Positions 26,420-35,668 of a stretch of 64,000 bases of DNA are shown piece after piece. The notes below the pieces were generated by a model. That model was not told the DNA's origin. It saw nothing but the letters and a program-made list of their open reading frames with translations, and ran no database searches. The stretch comes from Oleiagrimonas sp963747595 (GTDB lineage: Bacteria; Pseudomonadota; Gammaproteobacteria; Xanthomonadales; Rhodanobacteraceae), in assembly GCA_963747595.1 (NCBI GenBank), contig CAVVFO010000001.1, positions 682,001 through 746,000 of the forward strand, in the 5' to 3' direction. The stretch's first letter is position 1. Each line of letters opens with the position of its first letter. The translations under genes were made by a program, and so were the position numbers.

Positions 26420-27373
26420 ATGATGAAGGTTTTCAGGGATGTCGCGGGGCCATGTGCCACCGCGTCCGGGAGTGTTGTGGCCATCGGTGCCTTCGACGGC
26501 CTGCATCTGGGCCATCAGGCGTTGCTGGAACGGGTGCGCGAGCGCGCCGCGAAGCTGCACGCCACGCCCGGCGTGATCAGCTTCGAGCCGTTGCCGCGCG
26601 AGTTCTTCGGCACGCAGCCTTTGCCGCGCCTGGGCTCGGTGCGGGACAAGTTGCAGGGGCTCGAGCGCGCGCAGATGGAACTGACACTGCTGCTGCGCTT
26701 CAACGCTGCGCTGGTAGCCATGCCGGCGGAGGATTTCGTGCGCCAGGTGCTGGTGGCGCGCATGGGCGTGCGCGAAGTCTGGGTGGGCGCCGATTTCCGC
26801 TTCGGACACAAGCGCGCCGGCGATCTGGATCTGCTCAAGCACATGGGCGCGTCGCTGGGATTTCGCGCCTGCGCAATGGATTCGTTCGATGTCGACGCCA
26901 GGCGTGTCTCCTCCTCGCGCATCCGCGAACTGCTGCAGTGTGGCGAGTTCGAGCAAGCCGGACAGCTGCTGGGTCGACCTTTCGCCATTGGCGGCCGCGT
27001 GGCGCGTGGCCGCGAACTGGGTCGCGAGCTGGGATATGCCACGGCCAACATATACCTCGGTCGGCGCATCAGCCCTGTACATGGCATATTTGCCGTGCGC
27101 GTGGGCTTCGACGATGGCCCCTGCGCATGGCCCGGCGTGGCCAGCCTGGGTGTGCGCCCGACCGTCAACGAAGTGCGCGAGCCGTTGCTGGAAGCGCACC
27201 TGTTCGACTTCGATGGCGACCTGTACGGTCGCCATGTGCGCGTGGCGTTCGTGGAAAAGCTGCGCGACGAGGTGAAGTTCGACGATCTGGACGCATTGAA
27301 GGCACAGATGGACCACGACGCCGATCAGGCGCGCGCGGTGCTGGCGATGGATACACAGCTGACCGGCGCCTGA
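26420..27373 (+). CDS. ribF: Bifunctional riboflavin kinase / FAD synthetase
   Basis: A 317-residue enzyme that makes FMN and then FAD in the cytosol. The N-terminal nucleotidyltransferase domain shows GAFDGLHLGHQALL near residue 22, FRFGHKRAGD near 125 and the ISSSxxR-like VSSSRIRELL near 160. The C-terminal kinase domain begins GRPFAIGGRVARGRELGREL near 190 and has GYATANI. The ATG at 26420 is followed directly by a second ATG at 26423. It has no Shine-Dalgarno sequence, but TATACT ends 6 nt upstream. It is followed by ileS after 33 bp. Confidence 0.95.
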   Translation: MMKVFRDVAGPCATASGSVVAIGAFDGLHLGHQALLERVRERAAKLHATPGVISFEPLPREFFGTQPLPRLGSVRDKLQGLERAQMELTLLLRFNAALVAMPAEDFVRQVLVARMGVREVWVGADFRFGHKRAGDLDLLKHMGASLGFRACAMDSFDVDARRVSSSRIRELLQCGEFEQAGQLLGRPFAIGGRVARGRELGRELGYATANIYLGRRISPVHGIFAVRVGFDDGPCAWPGVASLGVRPTVNEVREPLLEAHLFDFDGDLYGRHVRVAFVEKLRDEVKFDDLDALKAQMDHDADQARAVLAMDTQLTGA

Positions 27374-27406
27374 GCACACATTGCAAATACCTCCCCCGAT
27401 TCACGC

Positions 27407-30292
27407 ATGACCGGCTTCTCGACGATGACCACCGATTACAAGCACACCCTGAATCTGCCGCGCACCGACTTTCCCATGCGCGGCAACCTGCCCAAGCAGG
27501 AACCGCAATGGCTGGAAAAATGGGAGGCGGCCGATCTGTATGGCGAGATCCAGAAGCGCACCGCGCAGCGCAAGCACATGTTCGTGCTGCACGACGGCCC
27601 GCCGTATGCCAACGGCAACATTCACCTGGGGCACGCGGTCAACAAGATTCTCAAGGACATCACCGTCAAGTCCAAGCTGATGGCCGGCTATCACTCGCCC
27701 TATGTACCAGGCTGGGATTGCCACGGCCTGCCCATCGAGATCGCGGTGGAAAAGAAATACGGTCGCGTGGGCAGGAAGCTGGACGCCAACGCCTTCCGTG
27801 CCAAGTGCCGGGAATATGCGCTGGGTCAGATCGACCTGCAGCGTGATGGCTTCAAGCGTCTCGGCGTACTGGGCGACTGGGAACAGCCGTACCGCACGCT
27901 GGATCATTCCTACGAGGCCGACATCCTGCGGTCGCTGGCGCGCATCATCGACAACGGCCACGTGGTACGCGGCTTCAAGCCGGTGCATTGGTGTTTCGAT
28001 TGCGGCTCGGCGCTGGCCGAGGCGGAAATCGAGTATCAGGACAAGCAGTCGCAGGCGATCGACGTGGCCTATGACGCGGTCGATACGCAGGCGCTCGCCG
28101 CCGCGTTCAACGTGGAAAGCGGCACCGCGCACGTGGCGGTGCCGATCTGGACCACCACGCCGTGGACGCTGCCGGCGAGCATGGCGGTGAGCATCGGTCC
28201 GCAGATGGATTACGTGCTGATGGAAGGCCCGGAGCGCGGGGGCGGGCGCGTGTTGCTGGTGGTTGCCGAGGCCCTGGCTGCCACCGTGGCCGAACGTTAC
28301 GGCGTGGAGTCGCTGAATGTATTGGGCCGCGCCAAAGGCGAGGCCTTCTCTGGAATGGAGTTGCATCATCCGTTCTACGAGCGCGTGATCCCGCTGATCG
28401 AGGGCGAGCACGTGTCCGATACCGATGGTACCGGCAACGTGCATACCGCCCCCGGCCATGGCGTGGAGGATTTCGACGCCTGCCGGGAACACGGCATCGT
28501 CGAGCAGCGCCCGGCTGCCGAGATCAACCCTGTGGACGCGCGCGGTGTGTACTTGCCGGGCACGCCGCTGGTCGAGGGCGAACACATCTGGAAGGCCAAC
28601 GACACCATCCTCGGCCTGCTGCGCGAGCGCGGCCTGCTGCTGGCCAGCGAGACCATTACCCACAGCTATCCGCACTGCTGGCGGCACAAGTCGCCGGTGG
28701 CCTTCCGCGCCACGCCGCAATGGTTCATCAGCATGGACAAGGCGAAGCTGCGCGCCACCGCCATGAGCGCCATCGACGGCGTGCGCTGGGTGCCCTCATG
28801 GGGCCGCGAGCGTATCGCCGGCATGGTCGAGGGGCGCCCGGACTGGTGCATCTCGCGGCAGCGCACCTGGGGCGTGCCGATCGCGCTGTTCGTGCACAAG
28901 CACAGCAGCGAGCCGCATCCGCGCAGCGTGGAGCTGCTGGAGCAGGTGGCGCAGCGCGTGGAGCAGGGCGGCATCGACGCCTGGTTCGCGCTGGATGCGG
29001 TCGAGCTGCTGGGCGACGAAGCCGAGAGTTACGAGAAGGTCAACGACGTGCTGGACGTGTGGTTCGATTCCGGCGTCACCCATGCCTGCGTGCTGGATGC
29101 GCGACCGGAACTGCGTGCCAACGCCAACACCGGCGACTACCGTGTCATGTATCTGGAAGGTTCCGACCAGCATCGCGGCTGGTTCCAGTCCTCGCTGCTG
29201 ACCAGTGCCGCCATGCACGGCCGCGCACCGTACAACCAGGTGCTCACGCACGGTTTCACGGTAGACCAGCACGGCCGCAAGATGTCCAAGTCGCTGGGCA
29301 ACGGCATCGAGCCGCAGGACATCATGCAGCGCCTGGGCGCGGACATCCTGCGCTTGTGGATCGCCTCGGCCGACTACGCCCACGAGATGTCGCTGTCCGA
29401 GGAGATCCTGAAGCGCGTCACCGACAGCTACCGCCGCATCCGCAACACCAGCCGCTTCCTGCTGGCCAACCTGGACGGTTTCGACCCCGCGCGTCATCTG
29501 CTGCCCGTGGAGCAATGCCTGCCGCTGGACCAGTGGGCGGTGCAGGTCACGCACGACCTGCAAACCAATCTGCTGGTGGCCTACCAGCAGTACGACTACC
29601 CGCACATCGTGCAGCGCATCCAGAACTTCTGCACCAACGAGATGGGCTCGCTGTACCTGGACATCACCAAGGACCGGCTCTACACCATGCCCACCGATAG
29701 CCTGGGCCGGCGCAGCGCGCAGAGCGCCATGTACCGCATTGCCGAGGCTCTGGTGCGCTGGCTGGCGCCGATCCTGAGCTTCACCGCGGCCGAGATCTGG
29801 CAGAACATGCCCGGCGAGCGTGCTGATTCCGTGCTGTTCGAGACCTGGTATGAGGGTCTGGCAGCCGAGCAGGGTGATGCCACGCAGCGCGCCTGGTGGA
29901 CCACCCTGCGCGCCATTCGCGAAACCGCATCGCGCACGCTCGAGACCATGCGCAAGAACGGCGACATCGGGGCCTCGCTGCAGGCCGAGATCACCATCTA
30001 TGCCGATGCGCAGGTGCGGGGGCAACTGGCCGAGTCGGCCTCCGAGCTGCGCTTCTATTTCATTACCTCGGACGTGCACGTGGCGCGCCTCGAGGATCGG
30101 CCGGTCGATGCGCAGCGCGTGGAGCTGGAGGCCGGGGAGGCCTGGGTGCAGGCCAGCGTCAGCGGGGCGAACAAATGCGTGCGCTGCTGGCACCACCGCG
30201 AGGATGTCGGGACCAACGACATGCATCCTGAGCTGTGCGGCCGCTGCATCGACAACGTGGATGGCGACGGCGAAGCCCGTCGCTGGTTCTGA
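27407..30292 (+). CDS. ileS: Isoleucyl-tRNA synthetase
   Basis: A 961-residue class I aminoacyl-tRNA synthetase. The HIGH motif appears as PYANGNIHLGHAVNK near residue 60, an editing (CP1) domain lies in the middle (TTPWTLPASMAVS), and KMSKS is seen in GRKMSKSLGN near 625. The C-terminal zinc finger CVRCWHHRED...LCGRCIDN closes the protein, as in the eubacterial ileS1 type. The start could also be the ATG at 27425 (MTTDYKHTLNLP), which removes six residues and matches other gammaproteobacterial proteins better. Confidence 0.97.
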   Translation: MTGFSTMTTDYKHTLNLPRTDFPMRGNLPKQEPQWLEKWEAADLYGEIQKRTAQRKHMFVLHDGPPYANGNIHLGHAVNKILKDITVKSKLMAGYHSPYVPGWDCHGLPIEIAVEKKYGRVGRKLDANAFRAKCREYALGQIDLQRDGFKRLGVLGDWEQPYRTLDHSYEADILRSLARIIDNGHVVRGFKPVHWCFDCGSALAEAEIEYQDKQSQAIDVAYDAVDTQALAAAFNVESGTAHVAVPIWTTTPWTLPASMAVSIGPQMDYVLMEGPERGGGRVLLVVAEALAATVAERYGVESLNVLGRAKGEAFSGMELHHPFYERVIPLIEGEHVSDTDGTGNVHTAPGHGVEDFDACREHGIVEQRPAAEINPVDARGVYLPGTPLVEGEHIWKANDTILGLLRERGLLLASETITHSYPHCWRHKSPVAFRATPQWFISMDKAKLRATAMSAIDGVRWVPSWGRERIAGMVEGRPDWCISRQRTWGVPIALFVHKHSSEPHPRSVELLEQVAQRVEQGGIDAWFALDAVELLGDEAESYEKVNDVLDVWFDSGVTHACVLDARPELRANANTGDYRVMYLEGSDQHRGWFQSSLLTSAAMHGRAPYNQVLTHGFTVDQHGRKMSKSLGNGIEPQDIMQRLGADILRLWIASADYAHEMSLSEEILKRVTDSYRRIRNTSRFLLANLDGFDPARHLLPVEQCLPLDQWAVQVTHDLQTNLLVAYQQYDYPHIVQRIQNFCTNEMGSLYLDITKDRLYTMPTDSLGRRSAQSAMYRIAEALVRWLAPILSFTAAEIWQNMPGERADSVLFETWYEGLAAEQGDATQRAWWTTLRAIRETASRTLETMRKNGDIGASLQAEITIYADAQVRGQLAESASELRFYFITSDVHVARLEDRPVDAQRVELEAGEAWVQASVSGANKCVRCWHHREDVGTNDMHPELCGRCIDNVDGDGEARRWF

Positions 30293-30310
30293 GCCCGCAG
30301 CTCCTGCTCG

Positions 30311-30420
30311 CGTAGGGCGGATCAAGGAGCCATGCGACGGATCCGCCTGCCTTGCCATGGACAATCCAACCTCCCCCAAGCAGGCGGCTCCGTCGCTACC
30401 GCTCCTTGAGCCACCCTACG
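30311..30420. repeat. Interspersed palindromic repeat, copy 4
   Basis: Lies between ileS and lspA. Left arm CGTAGGGCGGATCAAGGAGC and right arm GCTCCTTGAGCCACCCTACG are inverted. The inner blocks GACGGATCCGCCTGC and CAAGCAGGCGGCTCCGTCGC are also inverted, so the whole can fold into a long hairpin. Confidence 0.85.
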
Positions 30421-30466
30421 GAAGACGCTGTTTCGCACTACCGTTGCTTTTCTCCAAGGACGCGAC

Positions 30467-30964
30467 ATGACCAGAAATAGACACGCGTTGCACTGGCTCT
30501 GGCTCAGCGCCGCGGTGATCCTCATTGACCAGCTCAGCAAGGCGTGGATTCGCCACCTCCTGGTGCCGGGGCAGATGGTCCCGGTCATCCCGCGCGTGCT
30601 CTACGGCACCCTCACGTTCAATACGGGGGCCGCGTTCAGCTTCCTCGCCGGGGCATCGGGCTGGCAGCGCTGGTTCTTCGTGCTGCTGGCGGTGGTCATC
30701 GTCGTGGCGCTTCTGGTGTGGCTGCTGCGCACGCCACGGGGCGAGTGGCGCGTGGCCCTGCCGCTTGCGCTGATCGTCGGCGGCGCCGTGGGCAATCTGA
30801 TCGACCGTGTGTTCATCGGCCGGGTCACCGACTTCATCCTGGTGTTCATCGGGCGCTGGGCCTACCCTGCCTTCAACGCAGCCGATTCGGCCATCACCGT
30901 GGGCGCAGTGCTGCTGATTGCGTTCAGCTTGTTCAGCGGGTCCGAACGTCGCGGCGTGCGATAA
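30467..30964 (+). CDS. lspA: Lipoprotein signal peptidase
   Basis: A 165-residue inner-membrane aspartic protease (signal peptidase II) that removes the signal peptide of prolipoproteins. It has four membrane helices and the two catalytic aspartates in GAVGNLIDRVF near residue 110 and FNAADSAITVG near residue 138. The stop TAA at 30962-30964 overlaps the alternative ispH ATG at 30964. A gene for FkpB often sits between lspA and ispH in gammaproteobacteria, but it is absent here. Confidence 0.96.
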   Translation: MTRNRHALHWLWLSAAVILIDQLSKAWIRHLLVPGQMVPVIPRVLYGTLTFNTGAAFSFLAGASGWQRWFFVLLAVVIVVALLVWLLRTPRGEWRVALPLALIVGGAVGNLIDRVFIGRVTDFILVFIGRWAYPAFNAADSAITVGAVLLIAFSLFSGSERRGVR

Positions 30965-30965
30965 T
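30960..30965 (+). promoter_or_regulatory. Internal -10 element before ispH
   Basis: GATAAT spans the lspA stop and ends 7 nt before the ATG at 30973. It could give a leaderless ispH mRNA in addition to read-through from lspA. Confidence 0.4.
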
Positions 30966-30972
30966 GCGCAGC

Positions 30973-31920
30973 ATGGATGTTCTTCTCGCCAACCCCCGTG
31001 GTTTCTGTGCTGGCGTCGATCGGGCCATCGCCATTGTCGAGCGCGCGCTGGAAGCCTTCGGTGCCCCCATCTACGTGCGGCACGAGGTGGTGCACAATCG
31101 CATCGTCGTGGATCGGCTCAAGCGCCGCGGCGCGCACTTCGTGGAGGAGCTGCACGAAGTGCCGGATGACGCCACCGTCATCTTCAGCGCCCATGGCGTC
31201 TCGCAACAGGTTCGCAACGAGGCCGCGCAGCGCGGCTTGCGCGTATTCGATGCCACCTGTCCGCTGGTCACCAAGGTGCACATGGAGGTGGCCCGACTGG
31301 GGCGCTCCGGCCGTGACGTGGTGTTGATCGGTCACGCCGGTCATCCCGAGGTGGAGGGCACCATGGGCCAGTGGAACGCGCAACACAGTGGCCGGATCCA
31401 CCTGGTGGAATCCGTGGCCGGTGTGGAAAAGTTGCAGCCACAGCAGCCTGATGCGTTGTCCTACGTCACCCAGACCACGCTCTCGGTGGACGATACCAAG
31501 GCGATCATCGCTGCATTGCGCGAACGTTTTCCCGCCATCGAGGGTCCGCGCAAGGACGACATCTGCTATGCCACGCAGAACCGCCAGGACGCCGTACGGC
31601 TTCTGGCCGAATCGGTGGATGTAGTGCTGGTGATCGGTTCGGTCAACAGCTCCAACTCCAACCGCTTGCGCGATCTGGCCGAAAAGCAGGGCGTGCCGGC
31701 ATACCTGATCGATGTTGCCTCCGATATCAACCTCGACTGGCTGCGCGACGCGGCATGCGTCGGTGTGACCGCGGGCGCATCGGCGCCCGATGTGCTGGTG
31801 CATGACGTCGTCGAACACCTGCGTGCATGGGGCGGCGGCAGCGTACGCGACCTCGACGGCGAACCGGAAAACGTCACCTTTGCGCTGCCGCGCGAATTGC
31901 GTGCCAGCCCGGCCGCATGA
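30973..31920 (+). CDS. ispH: 4-hydroxy-3-methylbut-2-enyl diphosphate reductase
   Basis: A 315-residue iron-sulfur enzyme at the last step of the non-mevalonate isoprenoid pathway, producing IPP and DMAPP. The three cluster cysteines lie in PRGFCAGVDRAI (near residue 12), DATCPLVTKVH (near 96) and AACVGVTAGASAPD (near 260). The conserved HGVSQQV and SSNSNRL stretches are present. The start at 30973 gives MDVLLANPRGFCAG; an ATG at 30964 would overlap the lspA stop and add three residues. It is the last gene of the murJ-ribF-ileS-lspA-ispH series and is followed by a tRNA gene. Confidence 0.96.
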   Translation: MDVLLANPRGFCAGVDRAIAIVERALEAFGAPIYVRHEVVHNRIVVDRLKRRGAHFVEELHEVPDDATVIFSAHGVSQQVRNEAAQRGLRVFDATCPLVTKVHMEVARLGRSGRDVVLIGHAGHPEVEGTMGQWNAQHSGRIHLVESVAGVEKLQPQQPDALSYVTQTTLSVDDTKAIIAALRERFPAIEGPRKDDICYATQNRQDAVRLLAESVDVVLVIGSVNSSNSNRLRDLAEKQGVPAYLIDVASDINLDWLRDAACVGVTAGASAPDVLVHDVVEHLRAWGGGSVRDLDGEPENVTFALPRELRASPAA

Positions 31921-31950
31921 GCGCCCCATGCGTGCGCATGCGGCCAGAAC

Positions 31951-31979
31951 TTGCCAGAACGTCGGCTGGCCCCTAGAAT
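31951..31979 (+). promoter_or_regulatory. Promoter of tRNA-Thr
   Basis: TTGCCA at 31951-31956 and TAGAAT at 31974-31979 with the ideal 17-bp spacing, ending 12 bp before the tRNA. This is the best canonical promoter in the window. Confidence 0.75.
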
Positions 31980-31991
31980 TCCGCCTCTTTC

Positions 31992-32067
<76 letters not shown>

Positions 32068-32110
32068 TCTGCAGAATCCGGCGTGCGCCCACGCGCCGGA
32101 ACCATATTGA

Positions 32111-32134
32111 AGCCCGCCCACGTGCGGGCTTTTT
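32111..32134 (+). terminator. Terminator after tRNA-Thr
   Basis: Stem AGCCCGC / GCGGGCT with a 6-nt loop followed by TTTTT. Confidence 0.9.
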
Positions 32135-32286
32135 GTGGTCCACGCATCCGTAGTGCCAGTGCCGCATGCAATGCGGCGTCGCGTTCAGGCAAAGGGCCTT
32201 ACGCTTCCTGTCACCGGTGCCGTTGCCGGTTGCGTGAATCGATATCGACGCGCACCATGGTCGCTATTCAGCATTCGAGAATCCCC

Positions 32287-32553
32287 ATGAGCAATAGTAC
32301 CGAAAAGCGTTCGGGCCGGACCATCCACGAAAGCGGCCGTGCGGGAGATCTCCACTGGAGTGCCGTGATCGAACATTGCGATGATGGCGTCTACCGCATC
32401 TCGCGCATCGACGTGGATGGCGAAGCCGGCGACCGCTCCATCGACAACGGCGCCCACCAGACACTCAACGATGCGCTGACCGGGATAAAGCAGATGGTGA
32501 CGGGGTCGTTCCCGAGTGCCGGCCCGAAGCCTGCATCAGGGACAGACGCGTAA
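32287..32553 (+). CDS. Small hypothetical protein
   Basis: An 88-residue acidic, soluble protein with no recognised domain. The central part ASAVIEHCDD-like stretch (LHWSAVIEHCDDGVYRISRI) suggests alternating beta strands, followed by a helix (TLNDALTGIKQMV). GAGAAT lies close upstream of the chosen ATG. It is preceded by the tRNA terminator and followed by about 280 bp of non-coding sequence before the helicase gene. I cannot assign a role. Confidence 0.6.
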   Translation: MSNSTEKRSGRTIHESGRAGDLHWSAVIEHCDDGVYRISRIDVDGEAGDRSIDNGAHQTLNDALTGIKQMVTGSFPSAGPKPASGTDA

Positions 32554-32822
32554 GTACCGGCAGTTTGGCGCTGCAGGTAAACGCGCAGGTGCCGGTTGCA
32601 GGAGCTGCTTGAGCCGGTCCGCTCCGCAGTGCGTCCGCCCGGTCTGCGGGCGTTTGGCAGTCCACTTGTTCCTGACACGCGTTGAAACAGCGCTGCCCGC
32701 ATGCGGGCGTTCGGGCGCGAGCACACCTGTTCGAGACCAGCGGGGTGCCGGCGCTGAGGTGGATATGTCGCACCCGCTGAGCGGAACTGCGCCCGATGGT
32801 TTCGCCGTCCACACGGCTGGGA

Positions 32823-32828
32823 CATACT
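32823..32828 (+). promoter_or_regulatory. -10 element of the helicase gene (leaderless arrangement)
   Basis: CATACT ends 6 nt before the ATG at 32835; no Shine-Dalgarno sequence. No clear -35. Confidence 0.4.
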
Positions 32829-32834
32829 GGCCGG

Positions 32835-34748
32835 ATGACCAATCAAGACGAGATTGCCGCGCTGCTGGGTACGGATGGGCCGTTTGCGCGCGAGGTGGTG
32901 GATTTCGCGCCGCGCGAGGCACAGCAGGCGATGGCGCGCGCGGTGACGCAGGCCATCGATGAGGGGCAGACACTGATTGCCGAGGCCGGCACGGGGACGG
33001 GCAAGACCTTTGCCTATCTGGTGCCGGCGGTGATGTCCGGTCGCCGCATCATTGTTTCCACCGGCACTAAGACGTTGCAGGATCAGCTGTTCTTCCGCGA
33101 TCTGCCACGGGTGCGCGCGGTGCTGGATGCGCGTTTGAAAACCAGTCTGCTCAAGGGACGGTCCAATTACCTGTGTCTGTACCGATTGGATCAGACGGTC
33201 CGCGACGGGCATTTCAGCAGCCGTGAACAGGCGGCGCAGCTGGCGACCATTCGCGCCTGGTCGGCACGTACGCGGCGCGGTGACCGCATGGAGCTGGGCG
33301 AGATTGCAGATGCCTCGCCGTTGTGGCCTCGGGTCACGTCCACGCCGGAGAACTGCCTGGGCAGCGAGTGCCCGTTCTTTGACGATTGTTACGTGGTGAA
33401 GGCGCGGCGCGAGGCACAGGAGGCGGATCTGGTGGTGGTCAATCATCACCTGCTGTTTGCCGACATGGCGTTGAAGCAGGAAGGATTCGGCGAGATCCTG
33501 CCGGGTGCGGAGGCCTTCATCCTGGATGAGGCACACCAGATTCCCGAACTGGCCGGGCAGTTCTTCTCCGCCAGCGTCAGCGCGCGCCAGCTCACGGAGC
33601 TCGCCACCGATGCGTTGCGCGAGTGCGACGGCGTATCTGGCGCGGTCAATGTGCTGCTGGAGCCGGTGGAGGCCTTGCAGGCGGCGGTGCGGCAGTTGCG
33701 ACTTGCAATGGAAATGGTGCCGGCGCGCGGCACGTTCGTGCAGTTGATGCATGCCGACGGCGTTGCCCGTGCCATGGACATGCTGCGTGGCTCGCTGGAT
33801 GGGTTGACCGATGCTTTGGCCGGGCAGGCCGAACGCTCGCGCGGTCTGGGCCATCTGCACGAGCGCGCCGAGGCCGCGGGGCAGCGCTTGCTGCATATCG
33901 ACGAACGCGATGGCGATACCGAGGTGCGCTGGTACGAAACCACGCCACGCGGGTTCAGCCTGCACGCCACACCGCTGGATCTGGCCTCGCCGCTGCAGGC
34001 AATGCGCATGTCCAGTCACGCCGCATGGATCCACACTTCGGCGACACTGTCGGTGGCCGGGCGGTTCGATCACTTCGCCATGCAGTTGGGGCTGGAGTCG
34101 CCGCAGACCTTGAGTCTGGACAGCCCGTTCGATTATGTGCGGCAGGCATTGTGCTATCTGCCCGAGGGTCTGCCGGCGCCGGCCGCGCGCGATTTCACGG
34201 AGCGTGTGGTCGACGCGGTGCGGCCAGTGCTGGAAGCATCAAATGGCCGTGCGTTCCTGCTGTTTACCTCACATCGTGCCTTGCGGCGGGCAGCGGAGCT
34301 GCTGGCCGACCAGGTGCCGTGGCCGCTGTTCGTGCAGGGCGATGCGCCGCGGCATCGGCTGCTGGAGGATTTTCGCCAGTCCGGTCACGGTGTGCTGCTG
34401 GGCGCGGCCAGTTTCTGGGAGGGCGTGGACGTGGCTGGCGAGGCGCTTTCCGTGGTGGTGATCGACAAGCTGCCGTTCGCCACGCCGGACGACCCCGTGC
34501 TGCAGGCGCGGCTTGAGGCGATGGCGCGGGCGGGCGAAAACCCGTTCATGGGCTGGCAGGTGCCCAGTGCCGTGATTGCGCTGAAGCAGGGCGTGGGCCG
34601 GCTGATCCGCGCGGTGCATGATCGCGGTGTGCTGGTGTTGTGCGATCCGCGCCTGACCACGCGCGGCTACGGCAAGCTGTTCCTGGCGAGCCTGCCGCCG
34701 ATGCCGCGCACGCGCGAGCTGAACGCGGTGCGGCGATTTTTTGATTGA
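32835..34748 (+). CDS. ATP-dependent DNA helicase, YoaA/DinG family
   Basis: A 637-residue XPD-like superfamily 2 helicase with an iron-sulfur cluster. The Walker A motif is AEAGTGTGKTFAYL near residue 50; cluster cysteines are in NYLCLYR, then NCLGSECPFFDDCY (near residues 115-190). The DEAH box is LDEAHQIPE near residue 235, and the late motifs WEGVDVAGE and QGVGRLIR are present. It unwinds DNA with 5'-3' polarity and helps repair stalled forks. The length and lack of an exonuclease domain fit YoaA better than the longer DinG. The ATG follows CATACT by 6 nt. Confidence 0.93.
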   Translation: MTNQDEIAALLGTDGPFAREVVDFAPREAQQAMARAVTQAIDEGQTLIAEAGTGTGKTFAYLVPAVMSGRRIIVSTGTKTLQDQLFFRDLPRVRAVLDARLKTSLLKGRSNYLCLYRLDQTVRDGHFSSREQAAQLATIRAWSARTRRGDRMELGEIADASPLWPRVTSTPENCLGSECPFFDDCYVVKARREAQEADLVVVNHHLLFADMALKQEGFGEILPGAEAFILDEAHQIPELAGQFFSASVSARQLTELATDALRECDGVSGAVNVLLEPVEALQAAVRQLRLAMEMVPARGTFVQLMHADGVARAMDMLRGSLDGLTDALAGQAERSRGLGHLHERAEAAGQRLLHIDERDGDTEVRWYETTPRGFSLHATPLDLASPLQAMRMSSHAAWIHTSATLSVAGRFDHFAMQLGLESPQTLSLDSPFDYVRQALCYLPEGLPAPAARDFTERVVDAVRPVLEASNGRAFLLFTSHRALRRAAELLADQVPWPLFVQGDAPRHRLLEDFRQSGHGVLLGAASFWEGVDVAGEALSVVVIDKLPFATPDDPVLQARLEAMARAGENPFMGWQVPSAVIALKQGVGRLIRAVHDRGVLVLCDPRLTTRGYGKLFLASLPPMPRTRELNAVRRFFD

Positions 34749-34778
34749 GCGAGCTCTGAGCGCGTTCCGGTCGTATGT

Positions 34779-34820
34779 GTAGCGCGGATCAAGGAGCAAC
34801 GCGACGGATCCGCCCTGCCA
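34779..34820. repeat. Interspersed palindromic repeat, copy 5 (short form)
   Basis: A collapsed copy after the helicase gene: AGCGCGGATCAAGGAGC, then GCGACGGATCCGCCCTGC. Only one outer and one inner block remain. Confidence 0.7.
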
Positions 34821-34842
34821 ATGCAACGCTGGGGCACGGGGC

Positions 34843-35508
34843 TCAATCGACCATGGCCAGCACGAACCCGTCCCAGCCCTTGTTGCCGACGGTCTGCACG
34901 GCGGTGGCGTCCAGCCGTGGTTCGGCGGCGATCAGGTCGAACAGGCGGCGGGTGCCAAGGATATCGGCGTCGTCGCTGTCGGCATCGAGCACATGGCCGT
35001 GGCGCACCACATTGTCGACGATAATGACGCTTCCCCGGTGCGCCAGCCGCAGCGCCCAGGAGACATAGTCGGCATTGCTGCGCTTGTCGGCGTCGATGAA
35101 GAAAAAATCGAAGGGACCGGCAGATTCCTCGTGCAGCACCGGCAGCGTTTCCAGTGCAGCGCCAGTGCGAATCTCGACACGTCCGGACAGCCCGGCGCGG
35201 TTGATGTTGGCGCTGGCGACTTCGGCATGGCGCGGATCGGCTTCCAGCGTGACGAGGCGACCGTCTGCGGGCAATGCGCGCGCCATGCAGATGGTGGAAT
35301 AGCCGCCCAGCGTTCCTATCTCCAGGATGCGTTGCGCGCGATGCATGCGAACCAGCAGTTGCAGCAGCTTGCCATGGGTCGGCGAGACGTCGATATTCGG
35401 CAGACCGGCGGCCTTGTTGGCGGCCAGAGTGGCTTCCAGTACCGAGTCTGCAGGGATGGTTTTCTGCGCCAGGTAGGTGTCGACATCGGTCCAGTGTCGA
35501 TTGTCCAT
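34843..35508 (-). CDS. SAM-dependent O-methyltransferase (COMT/CCoAOMT-like)
   Basis: A 221-residue class I methyltransferase of the bacterial catechol / caffeoyl-CoA O-methyltransferase group. SAM-binding motif I is ILEIGTLGGYSTICMARAL near residue 61, the acidic loop is VTLEADPRH near 85, and metal-binding DFFFIDADKRSNADY near 135 and VIIVDNVVRHG near 160 follow. These residues suggest a Mg2+-dependent enzyme acting on a catechol-type substrate. A good GGAG lies 8 nt upstream. It is transcribed toward the helicase gene and separated from tsaB by a divergent intergenic region. Confidence 0.88.
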   Translation of the reverse strand: MDNRHWTDVDTYLAQKTIPADSVLEATLAANKAAGLPNIDVSPTHGKLLQLLVRMHRAQRILEIGTLGGYSTICMARALPADGRLVTLEADPRHAEVASANINRAGLSGRVEIRTGAALETLPVLHEESAGPFDFFFIDADKRSNADYVSWALRLAHRGSVIIVDNVVRHGHVLDADSDDADILGTRRLFDLIAAEPRLDATAVQTVGNKGWDGFVLAMVD

Positions 35509-35633
35509 GATGCATCTCCGGGAGAGGGCTGGGGATCACGATTGTCGATGCTGGGACGGACGCGTGCAGGAGGCGGTGCGTTCCGGGTCATGAGGCGGTC
35601 ACGGATCGCCCTCGCCGGGTCCACGCGATACGG

Positions 35634-35661
35634 TGTCAATGCATCTGCGCAATGCGACAAT
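35634..35661 (+). promoter_or_regulatory. Putative promoter of tsaB
   Basis: TGTCAA at 35634-35639 and GACAAT at 35656-35661, spacing 16 bp; the -10 ends 7 nt before the ATG at 35669. No Shine-Dalgarno sequence. Confidence 0.45.
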
Positions 35662-35668
35662 CAACGCC

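Noticed and set aside
25924..27846. A 640-codon plus-strand frame covering the repeats and ribF
   Set aside because: It runs through the palindromic repeat and the 24-bp array, then lies out of frame over ribF and ileS; the product is repetitive and not protein-like.
32554..32834. A small RNA or gene upstream of the helicase gene
   Set aside because: There are GC-rich dyads but no promoter-terminator pair and no coding signal; I see only the possible helicase -10 at its end.
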